Assembly (NCBI GenBank): GCA_003567055.1
Contig: PXAW01000559.1
Coordinates: forward strand, 1-5,692
Length of the DNA stretch: 5,692 nt
DNA from: Hyphomicrobiales bacterium
Lineage (GTDB): Bacteria > Pseudomonadota > Alphaproteobacteria > Rhizobiales > Beijerinckiaceae
Direction: 5' to 3'
Of this stretch, positions 1-5,153 are shown one piece after another. The notes under the pieces are model-generated. The model saw nothing but the letters and a program-made list of their open reading frames with translations, did not search any database and was not told the origin of the DNA. Each line of letters begins with the position of its first letter. The first letter of the stretch is position 1. Made by a program: the position numbers and the translations under genes.

Positions 1-497
1 ATCGCTCGACCAATGCCTCCATCGTCGCCCAGTTGACCGTTCCGCTCTATCAGGGCGGCGAGACCTCGGCGCGTGTGCGTCAGGCCAAGGAGAACGTTTC
101 CGAGGCCCGCTTCGAGCTGGAACAGGCGCGCGACGAAGTGCGCTCGTCCGTGATCACCTCCTGGGGCGCACTGGAAGCGGCGCGCGCGCAGATCATGGCA
201 GCCGAGATCCAGGGGGAAGCCGCAGAGACGGCGCTCACGGGCGTGCGCGAGGAAGCGCGCGTCGGGCAGCGCACCACGCTCGACGTGCTCAATGCGCAAC
301 AGGAGCTGCTCAACGCGCGGGTCAATCTGATCACCGCCCAGCGCGACCGCATCGTCGGTGCCTATGCGCTGGTCCAGGCCATGGGCCGCCTCACGCCGGG
401 CCAGCTCGGCCTGCCCGTGGCCGAATACGATTCCGCCGAGCACTATGAACAGGTGCGCGGCAGGATCTGGGGCACATCGACACCGTCCGGAAACTGA
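1..497 (+). CDS. TolC-family outer membrane efflux/secretion protein, C-terminal part (5' truncated)
   Basis: This is the C-terminal part of a TolC-like outer-membrane channel, the exit duct of type I secretion or RND-type efflux systems. The frame is open from position 3 at the window edge, giving about 164 visible residues, so the start lies upstream; the TTG at 33 is internal. The family signature is seen in the LTVPLYQGGE strand-turn, which is typical of TolC proteins, followed by long alpha-helical hairpin sequence rich in Ala, Gln and Glu. The run VGQRTTLDVLNAQQELLNAR is the classic repeat-helix motif. It ends with a GRLTPGQLGLPV segment and a short polar tail (YDSAEHYEQVRGRIWG) common in rhizobial homologues. 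A full protein would be about 450 residues. No periplasmic adaptor or transporter gene is visible, so the partner pump and substrate are unknown. I see no convincing intrinsic terminator after the TGA at 495-497. The family call is secure; the specific role is not. Confidence 0.93.
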   Translation, partial: RSTNASIVAQLTVPLYQGGETSARVRQAKENVSEARFELEQARDEVRSSVITSWGALEAARAQIMAAEIQGEAAETALTGVREEARVGQRTTLDVLNAQQELLNARVNLITAQRDRIVGAYALVQAMGRLTPGQLGLPVAEYDSAEHYEQVRGRIWGTSTPSGN

Positions 498-553
498 TCA
501 AAACGCCTGTGGGTGAACGCTTTTCGCCCCTTTGCGTGAAGGCCTTGCATCGT

Positions 554-561
554 TTAACCAT
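554..561 (+). promoter_or_regulatory. candidate CtrA half-site (TTAACCAT) upstream of popZ
   Basis: The 8-mer TTAACCAT matches the half-site bound by the alphaproteobacterial cell-cycle regulator CtrA. It lies about 61 bp before the popZ start codon. A weak possible promoter surrounds it (TTGCAT at 545-550, then a 17-nt spacer and CGATGT at 568-573), so bound CtrA would sit across the spacer. The match is seen directly; binding and its effect are inferred. Confidence 0.4.
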
Positions 562-581
562 AGAAGACGATGTGGCGAGGT

Positions 582-619
582 GATTCTCGTCGGAGGCAAT
601 CCGTTGCGGTGAGAGATTC
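582..619. promoter_or_regulatory. pair of GANTC (CcrM-type) methylation sites upstream of popZ
   Basis: Two GATTC sequences, at 582-586 and 615-619, fit the GANTC recognition site of the CcrM adenine methyltransferase of alphaproteobacteria. They lie 33 bp apart, just before the popZ start at 622, and the second abuts the GAGAG ribosome-binding sequence at 611-615. In Caulobacter, methylated GANTC sites near promoters recruit GcrA and couple transcription to replication. GANTC occurs only about nine or ten times across the whole window by my scan, so two within 40 bp of a cell-cycle gene is suggestive. Function is inference. Confidence 0.4.
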
Positions 620-621
620 GC

Positions 622-1359
622 ATGAACCAGGCCAATCCGAAGACCGACGAACCCTCAATGGAGGAAATCCTCGCTTCGATCCGCCGCATCATCGCGGATG
701 ATCAGGAGGCGGGCCAGAAGGGCGACGATGAAGACCCCTTCGAGCAGGCCATGGCCGATGCGATCGGCGATGACGACGACGAGCCGGAAGCGCCCGCCGC
801 GCGGAACCCGGTCGAAGACGATCTGCTGGAGCCCGAAGACGACGACATTCTGGATCTCGCGGAAGTCGGCGAGAAGGTCGAGCCTGAGCCGCCCGGAGAC
901 CTTGCCATGGAGCATGAGGATATCGACTTCCGGCAGGATGACGGGCAGATCGATTTCGATGCGATCGGCACGGAGGAAGAAGATACCGCCCTCGAAGGAC
1001 AGGACGCTGTCGATGCCGCGTTCGACGCCATCGGCACCGATGATGACGATGGCGATGCCGGGCTGGATTTCGGCGAACCGGAGCCCGAACCGGAGCCCGA
1101 GCCGGTCTTCACCCCCCCTCCCCGCCAGAGCATGATCGACGAGGACCGGCTGATCTCCCAGGCGACGGACGAGGCTGTCGGTAATGCCTTCAATGCGCTG
1201 GCCCATACGGTGCTCTCCAATAACGGGCGCACGCTCGATGACCTGGTCAAGGAGATGCTGCGCCCGATGCTGAAGGTCTGGCTCGACGACAATCTGCCGA
1301 CCATCGTCGAGCGCATGGTCCGTGCCGAGATCGAGCGGGTCTCCCGCGGCGGGCGCTGA
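622..1359 (+). CDS. popZ: PopZ / DUF2497 polar organising protein
   Basis: Encodes a 245-residue PopZ-family protein. PopZ self-assembles at cell poles of alphaproteobacteria, anchoring ParB-parS complexes and recruiting cell-cycle regulators. The three-part family architecture is visible. Residues 12-27 hold the N-terminal partner-binding helix (SMEEILASIRRIIADD). Residues about 30-165 form a very acidic, proline-containing disordered linker. Residues about 172-241 form the helical oligomerisation region, including NALAHTVLSNNGRTLDDLV and the hallmark LRPMLKVWLDDNLP followed by IVERMVRAEIERV. The linker has (EP)5 at residues 152-161 and three DAIG-acidic repeats. The ATG at 622 is preceded by GAGAG at 611-615 with a 6-nt spacing, and it places the N-terminal helix near the protein start as in the family. 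The upstream gap carries CtrA- and CcrM-like sites. It is followed after 159 bp by valS, probably with its own promoter. Family assignment is firm; polar function in this organism is inferred. Confidence 0.93.
   Translation: MNQANPKTDEPSMEEILASIRRIIADDQEAGQKGDDEDPFEQAMADAIGDDDDEPEAPAARNPVEDDLLEPEDDDILDLAEVGEKVEPEPPGDLAMEHEDIDFRQDDGQIDFDAIGTEEEDTALEGQDAVDAAFDAIGTDDDDGDAGLDFGEPEPEPEPEPVFTPPPRQSMIDEDRLISQATDEAVGNAFNALAHTVLSNNGRTLDDLVKEMLRPMLKVWLDDNLPTIVERMVRAEIERVSRGGR
757..1050 (+). repeat. three DAIG-acidic repeats within the PopZ linker
   Basis: The coding sequence contains three copies of Asp-Ala-Ile-Gly-(Asp/Thr)-(Asp/Glu)3: residues 46-53 (757-780), 113-120 (958-981) and 135-142 (1024-1047). 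Copies two and three share the longer form FDAIGT followed by acidic residues. DNA identity between copies is partial (GATGCGATCGGC in the first two, GACGCCATCGGC in the third). The codons have therefore diverged, which points to conserved peptide motifs rather than recent tandem duplication. Confidence 0.7.
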
Positions 1360-1431
1360 GCCGACGCTTTCGGGCATCCATGCCGGCGAATCCTCGCCCC
1401 TTCCGGACCTGGGCAAACCGCTGTTCTGGAC

Positions 1432-1466
1432 GGCGCCGGTTGACTTGTCGGCGCGCCTGCTTTTTC
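1432..1466 (+). terminator. possible weak intrinsic terminator after popZ
   Basis: GCGCCG at 1433-1438 can pair with CGGCGC at 1449-1454 around a 10-nt loop, with a further G-C pair possible across a bulge. Five T residues follow at 1461-1465. The stem is short and the gap to the T-tract is 6 nt, so termination would be weak at best. It overlaps the candidate valS promoter. Confidence 0.3.
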
Positions 1467-1468
1467 TA
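1440..1468 (+). promoter_or_regulatory. candidate valS promoter
   Basis: TTGACT at 1440-1445 is a good match to an alphaproteobacterial -35 element. It is followed by a 17-nt spacer and TTTCTA at 1463-1468, a poor-to-fair -10. Transcription would begin near 1475, about 45 nt before the valS start. Its place in the 159-bp popZ-valS gap supports independent valS expression. The rest of the gap (1360-1431) contains only a small GGCGA/TCGCC hairpin and no evident gene. Confidence 0.4.
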
Positions 1469-1518
1469 GCGCAACGACCTCAACGATTTCGTCAACACGG
1501 ACACGACCGGCCAAAAGC

Positions 1519-4278
1519 ATGATGGACAAGACCTTCGACCCCGCTGCCGTCGAGGCGCGTATCGCCGCGCGCTGGAATGATGCGGGCGCCTTTCGCGCCG
1601 GTCGCCCCGAGCGCAAGGACGCTAAGCCCTACACCATCGTGATCCCGCCGCCGAACGTGACCGGTTCGCTGCATATGGGCCACGCGCTCAACAACACCAT
1701 CCAGGACATCCTCTGCCGCTTCGAGCGCATGCGCGGGCGCGACGTGCTCTGGCAGCCGGGCACCGATCATGCCGGCATCGCCACGCAGATGGTGGTCGAG
1801 CGCAAGCTCGCCGCCGAGGGCCGCCCCGACCGCCGCAGCCTCGGGCGCGAGAAATTCCTCGAGGAAGTCTGGGCCTTCAAGGAGGAATCGGGTGGGCGCA
1901 TCCGCCGCCAGCTGGAGCGCATCGGCGCCTCTTGCGACTGGTCGCGCGAGCGCTTCACCATGGATGACGGCCTCTCGAAGGCAGTCCTGCGCTTCTTCGT
2001 CGAGCTCCATCGCCAGGGGCTGATGTATCGCGACAAGCGGCTCGTGAACTGGGATCCGAAATTCCAGACGGCGATTTCCGATCTCGAAGTGCAGCAGCTC
2101 GAGATCAAGGGCAGCCTCTGGCATTTCCGCTACCCGATCGAGGGCGAGCCCGGACGCTTCATCACCGTCGCGACAACGCGCCCGGAGACCATGCTCGGCG
2201 ATACCGGAATCGCGGTGCATCCGGAGGATGAGCGCTACAAGGATCTCGTCGGCAAGTTCGCGATCCTGCCGCTGGTCGGACGCCGCATCCCCCTCGTCGC
2301 CGACGAATATTCCGACCCGGAAATCGGCTCCGGCGCGGTGAAGATGACGCCGGCGCATGATTTCAACGATTTCGAAGTCGGCAAGCGCCAGAACCTGCCC
2401 TTGATAAACATATTCGATACTGAAGCACGCATCCGGGATATCGATACTCAGCTAACGGCGTCTGTTGAGGATCAACTTCGGCGAGAAGGCTCTGTCGTGC
2501 AGGATGCCGATGATTTCGAGATCAAGGCGCTCAGCGCAATTCCAGAGGAGCTACGCGGGCTCGACCGGTTCGAGGCCCGCAAGCGCATCGTCGCCATGAT
2601 GGAGGCAGGTGGATTTCTCGATAAGATCGAGGACAACACCCACACCGTTCCCCATGGCGACCGCTCCGGCGTGCCGATCGAGCCCTATCTGACCGATCAA
2701 TGGTATGTCGACGTCAAGCCGCTCGCCGAGAAGGCGATGGCCGCGGTGCGCGACGGACGCACCAGCTTCGTGCCGAACAACTGGGAGAAGACCTATTTCC
2801 AATGGCTCGAGAATATCGAGCCCTGGTGCGTCTCGCGCCAGCTCTGGTGGGGTCATCAGATCCCGGCCTGGTATGACGAGGACGGCAATGTCTTCGTCGC
2901 CTATGACGAGGTGGAAGCGCAGGCGCAGGCCCGCGAGAAGCATGGGCGCGACGTGCCGCTTCGCCGCGACGAGGACGTGCTCGACACCTGGTTCTCCTCT
3001 GCGCTCTGGCCGTTCTCGACGCTCGGCTGGCCGGAGGAGACGCCGGAGCTGAAGCGCTATTATCCCACCGACGTGCTCGTCACCGGCTTCGACATCATCT
3101 TCTTCTGGGTCGCCCGGATGATGATGTCCGGCCTGCAATTCATGGAAGAAACGCCCTTCCACACGGTCTACATCCACGCCCTCGTCCGCGACGAGAAGGG
3201 CGCGAAGATGTCGAAATCGAAGGGCAACGTCATCGATCCGCTCGACGTGGTCGAGCAATATGGCGCCGATGCCCTGCGTTTCACGCTCTCGGCCATGGCG
3301 GCGCAGGGGCGCGACATCAAGCTGTCGATGCAGCGCGTCGAGGGCTACCGCAATTTCGCGACCAAGATCTGGAATGCCGCGCGCTTTGCCGAGATGAACG
3401 GCTGCGAACGCGTCGACGGCTTCGACCCGGCGAAGGTCGAAATCACCCTCAACAAATGGGTGCTCTCCGAATGCGCCAGCGCGGCGGCGCAGATCGAGGC
3501 CGGGATCACCGAATACAAGTTCAACGAGGCGGCGGGCGCGGCTTACCGCTTCGTCTGGAACGTGTTCTGCGACTGGTATCTCGAACTCGCCAAGCCCGTC
3601 CTCCAGGGCGAGGACAGCCCGGCCAAGGACGAGACCCGCGCCACCACGGCCTATGTGATCGACCAGATCTGCAAGCTGCTGCACCCGTTCATGCCCTTCC
3701 TCACCGAGGAGCTCTGGGCGGTGAAGGGGGAGACCGGCCCCGCCCGCGACGAGACGCTGCTGGCGCTCGCCACCTGGACTTCGCTGTCGCATCTGCGCGA
3801 TGACGCAGCCGAAGCCGAGATCGGCTGGATCGTCGATCTCGTCAGCGAAATCCGCTCGGCGCGCGCCGAGACCAACGTGCCCGCCGGCGCGCAGATCACC
3901 TTGCAGCTGATCAACCCGAGCGATGATGCGTCGGCCCGGGTCGCGCGCTGGGAGGGCATGATCAAGCGCCTGGCGCGCATCGAGACGATCGAGACCGCCC
4001 AGGCCGCACCCCGGGCCAGCGTGCAGCTGCTGGTGCGCGGCGAAGTCGCGGCGCTGCCGCTCGAAGGCGTCGTCGATATCGCGGCAGAACGCGCGCGCCT
4101 CGACAAGGAAATCAGCAAGCTCGATGGCGAGATCAAGAAGATCGACGCCAAGCTCGGCAATGCCGATTTCCTCAAACGCGCGCCGGAAGAGGTCGTCGAG
4201 GAGCAACGCGAGCGGCGCGAAGCCGCGCTGGCGCGGCGGGCGAAGGTGAGCGAGGCCGTGGAGCGGCTGCAGGCGTGA
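1519..4278 (+). CDS. valS: valyl-tRNA synthetase (class Ia)
   Basis: Complete 919-residue cytoplasmic ValRS, which charges tRNA(Val) with valine using ATP and edits mischarged threonine; it is essential. The class I HIGH motif appears as HMGH at residues 52-55, preceded by PPPNVTGSL. The KMSKS loop is at 563-567. The CP1 editing domain shows TTRPETMLGDT (219-229) and MTPAHDFNDFEVG (276-288). Further family blocks are IEPYLTDQWYV (387-397), WCVSRQLWWGHQIPAWYDE, DVLDTWFSSALWPFS (from 486) and VTGFDIIFFWVARM (from 521). Next comes the helical anticodon-binding domain, with KFNEAAGAAYRFVWNVFCDWYLE and LLHPFMPFLTEELW. The C-terminal Lys/Glu/Ala-rich coiled-coil tRNA-binding arm covers about 855-919. 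ATG codons at 1519 and 1522 are both possible starts; no clear Shine-Dalgarno sequence precedes them. Residues 295-346 (2401-2556) use codons unlike the rest of the gene. The length is normal for the family and no frame damage is seen. Confidence 0.98.
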   Translation: MMDKTFDPAAVEARIAARWNDAGAFRAGRPERKDAKPYTIVIPPPNVTGSLHMGHALNNTIQDILCRFERMRGRDVLWQPGTDHAGIATQMVVERKLAAEGRPDRRSLGREKFLEEVWAFKEESGGRIRRQLERIGASCDWSRERFTMDDGLSKAVLRFFVELHRQGLMYRDKRLVNWDPKFQTAISDLEVQQLEIKGSLWHFRYPIEGEPGRFITVATTRPETMLGDTGIAVHPEDERYKDLVGKFAILPLVGRRIPLVADEYSDPEIGSGAVKMTPAHDFNDFEVGKRQNLPLINIFDTEARIRDIDTQLTASVEDQLRREGSVVQDADDFEIKALSAIPEELRGLDRFEARKRIVAMMEAGGFLDKIEDNTHTVPHGDRSGVPIEPYLTDQWYVDVKPLAEKAMAAVRDGRTSFVPNNWEKTYFQWLENIEPWCVSRQLWWGHQIPAWYDEDGNVFVAYDEVEAQAQAREKHGRDVPLRRDEDVLDTWFSSALWPFSTLGWPEETPELKRYYPTDVLVTGFDIIFFWVARMMMSGLQFMEETPFHTVYIHALVRDEKGAKMSKSKGNVIDPLDVVEQYGADALRFTLSAMAAQGRDIKLSMQRVEGYRNFATKIWNAARFAEMNGCERVDGFDPAKVEITLNKWVLSECASAAAQIEAGITEYKFNEAAGAAYRFVWNVFCDWYLELAKPVLQGEDSPAKDETRATTAYVIDQICKLLHPFMPFLTEELWAVKGETGPARDETLLALATWTSLSHLRDDAAEAEIGWIVDLVSEIRSARAETNVPAGAQITLQLINPSDDASARVARWEGMIKRLARIETIETAQAAPRASVQLLVRGEVAALPLEGVVDIAAERARLDKEISKLDGEIKKIDAKLGNADFLKRAPEEVVEEQRERREAALARRAKVSEAVERLQA

Positions 4279-4355
4279 GCGCGTGGTGCGGGCTGGTCAG
4301 CCGGTTGCGCCCGCGCCATTTCCCGCAAGGTAGCAACCGATATGACAGGCGGATC

Positions 4356-4586
4356 ATGGCCGATAGCGATACCCTGCTCGATCTGCGCGGGCTGAAATGC
4401 CCCCTCCCCGCCCTGAAGACGCGCAAGGCGCTCTCGCGCGTCGCTGCCGGAACGATGCTGCGTGTCGAATGCACCGATCCGATGGCGGCAATCGACATTC
4501 CGCATCTGATCGGCGAGACGGGAGACCATATCGAGGAGCAATCGCGCGAGGGCGACCTGCTGGTTTTCCGCATCCGGAAGGCGTGA
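4356..4586 (+). CDS. tusA: TusA-family sulfur-carrier protein
   Basis: A 76-residue SirA/TusA-like protein. Members carry sulfur as a persulfide on a conserved cysteine, feeding tRNA thiolation, molybdenum cofactor or other sulfur-transfer pathways in the cytoplasm. The signature LDLRGLKCPLPALKTRKAL spans residues 8-26, with the active Cys15 in the CPxP motif. The second half (MLRVECTDPMAAIDIPHL, then GD and LVFRIRK) fits the beta-alpha-beta-alpha-beta-beta fold. I chose ATG 4356 because it gives the usual family length and places the motif near the N-terminus; AGGCGG at 4347-4352 could serve as a close-spaced ribosome-binding site. The same frame is open back to a GTG at 4275 that overlaps the valS stop, so a 27-residue extension is possible but unlikely. 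It lies 77 bp after valS and may be co-transcribed with it. No tusBCD or tusE neighbours are visible, so the pathway is unknown and the symbol denotes family membership. Confidence 0.88.
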   Translation: MADSDTLLDLRGLKCPLPALKTRKALSRVAAGTMLRVECTDPMAAIDIPHLIGETGDHIEEQSREGDLLVFRIRKA

Positions 4587-4614
4587 TCGCGCGATGGCGC
4601 CGGGCTGCGCGCGG

Positions 4615-4923
4615 CTATTTGCTGATCTGCTCCAGGACACCGGACGGAATACCGTGGAAGTGATTTTCGAGATACGTCCACGGCATGCGTTGAAATTCCG
4701 GGGGTATATGGAAATTCGGATTGGTCCGGCGACCCGGATTGTCATCCAGCGGGACGTCCTTGTCTTTCTCGGTCTTGGGCTTTTCGATCTGCGACAGATT
4801 GCGTGGATCAAGCGGATCGGACGTAGCGGCTGCCTGCATCGCGGCATCGAAGGGATTGGAACCCGGCACGGAAGCGCCATCGTGGGATTCGACAGGACGC
4901 GGCGCAAAATCAGCTGAAACCAT
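4615..4923 (-). CDS. uncharacterised 102-residue protein
   Basis: I do not recognise this protein. It is small, soluble-looking and polar, with no signal peptide or membrane segment. The first 70 residues appear disordered, rich in Pro, Asp, Ser, Asn and Lys, including NPFDAAMQAAA (residues 23-33), DPLDPRNLSQIEKPKTEKDKD (36-56) and DDNPGRRTNPN (60-70). The last 30 are aromatic and look more ordered, with FHIPPEFQRMPWTYLENHFH followed by GIPSGVLEQISK. The start is ATG 4923, because GGAG at 4933-4936 lies 9 nt upstream; a GTG at 4938 would add five residues but overlaps that site. Codons end mostly in G or C, as in the neighbours, which favours this strand over the opposite reading. It converges on tusA with 28 bp between the stop codons. 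Promoter and hppA terminator sequences lie upstream, so it is probably a single-gene unit. No function is proposed. Confidence 0.72.
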   Translation of the reverse strand: MVSADFAPRPVESHDGASVPGSNPFDAAMQAAATSDPLDPRNLSQIEKPKTEKDKDVPLDDNPGRRTNPNFHIPPEFQRMPWTYLENHFHGIPSGVLEQISK

Positions 4924-4962
4924 TACACTAAACTCCACCGAGCATCATTCCCTCAGGCGGAG

Positions 4963-4991
4963 TTAGGCCGGCGAAGAAAATGATGCGTCAA
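4963..4991 (-). promoter_or_regulatory. tentative promoter for the 102-residue gene
   Basis: On the minus strand TTGACG (4991-4986) is followed by a 17-nt spacer and GCCTAA (4968-4963). The -35 is good and the -10 poor. The implied start near 4956 would give a leader of about 33 nt before ATG 4923. It directly follows the T-tract of the hppA terminator, a sensible place for a new promoter. Confidence 0.27.
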
Positions 4992-5045
4992 AACAAAAAA
5001 ATACAGAGCCACCGACCCGACTCTGACGGGTCGGTAGGCGCTCTG
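4991..5045 (-). terminator. intrinsic terminator of the hppA transcript
   Basis: ACCGACCCG (5011-5019) and CGGGTCGGT (5027-5035) form a perfect 9-bp stem around a 7-nt loop. An outer 6-bp stem, CAGAGC (5004-5009) with GCTCTG (5040-5045), extends it across a small asymmetric internal loop. On the minus strand the hairpin is followed by TATTTTTTTGTTTT (5003-4990), a strong U-tract. The plus-strand side has no T-run, so it acts only on minus-strand transcripts, that is hppA reading leftwards. It sits about 110 bp beyond the hppA stop. Confidence 0.85.
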
Positions 5046-5113
5046 ATGCAAGAAACGCAAGTCGCGTAACAAAAATAACCAATAATTTCAACAGAAATCG
5101 GTCCCGGACAGAA

Positions 5114-5142
5114 TCGGGCGGATCCTGTGCGGACCCGCCCGA
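5114..5142 (-). other. hairpin immediately after the hppA stop
   Basis: TCGGGCGG (5114-5121) pairs with CCGCCCGA (5135-5142), and TCC (5123-5125) pairs with GGA (5131-5133) across one mismatch, closing a 5-nt loop. It begins about 12 nt after the hppA stop codon. The minus-strand sequence after it is TTCTGTC, a poor U-tract, so it may be a weak first terminator or a stem protecting the mRNA 3' end. Between it and the strong terminator (5046-5113) lies A/T-rich sequence with no gene that I can see. Confidence 0.5.
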
Positions 5143-5153
5143 GCCTTTTCAAA

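Noticed and set aside
498..545. Terminator after the TolC-family gene
   Set aside because: AACGC and GCGTG can form only a 4-5 bp stem with a long loop and no following T-run.
1075..1104. GAG/CCG hexamer repeat as a DNA repeat or recent expansion
   Set aside because: It is the (Glu-Pro)5 part of the PopZ linker with mixed codons (GAA/GAG, CCG/CCC), a normal low-complexity feature of the family rather than a mobile or regulatory repeat.
655..1616. Long minus-strand frames opposite popZ (655-1416 and 702-1616)
   Set aside because: PopZ on the plus strand has clear family motifs at both ends. One antisense product is a Ser/Arg low-complexity mirror of the acidic linker.
2551..4206. 551-residue open frame on the minus strand opposite valS
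   Set aside because: It is antisense to a fully conserved valyl-tRNA synthetase. Long opposite-strand frames are expected in high-GC coding DNA, and the product is rich in Arg, Asp, Gly and Leu with no recognisable domain.
4587..4614. Possible bidirectional terminator between the convergent tusA and small-gene stops
   Set aside because: CGCGCG at 4588-4593 and 4608-4613 can pair around a 14-nt loop, but there is no U-tract on either side. I do not call a terminator.
3651..4907. 418-residue minus-strand frame spanning the valS end, tusA and the small gene
   Set aside because: It crosses three better-supported genes, is Ser/Arg/Ala-rich as antisense frames of GC-rich genes are, and shows no motif or ribosome-binding site of its own.
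4594..4917. 107-residue plus-strand frame opposite the unknown minus-strand gene
   Set aside because: It lacks a clear ribosome-binding site, starts 7 nt after the tusA stop and has less natural codon choice. The minus-strand reading has a well-spaced GGAG and better composition. It remains the only serious alternative there.
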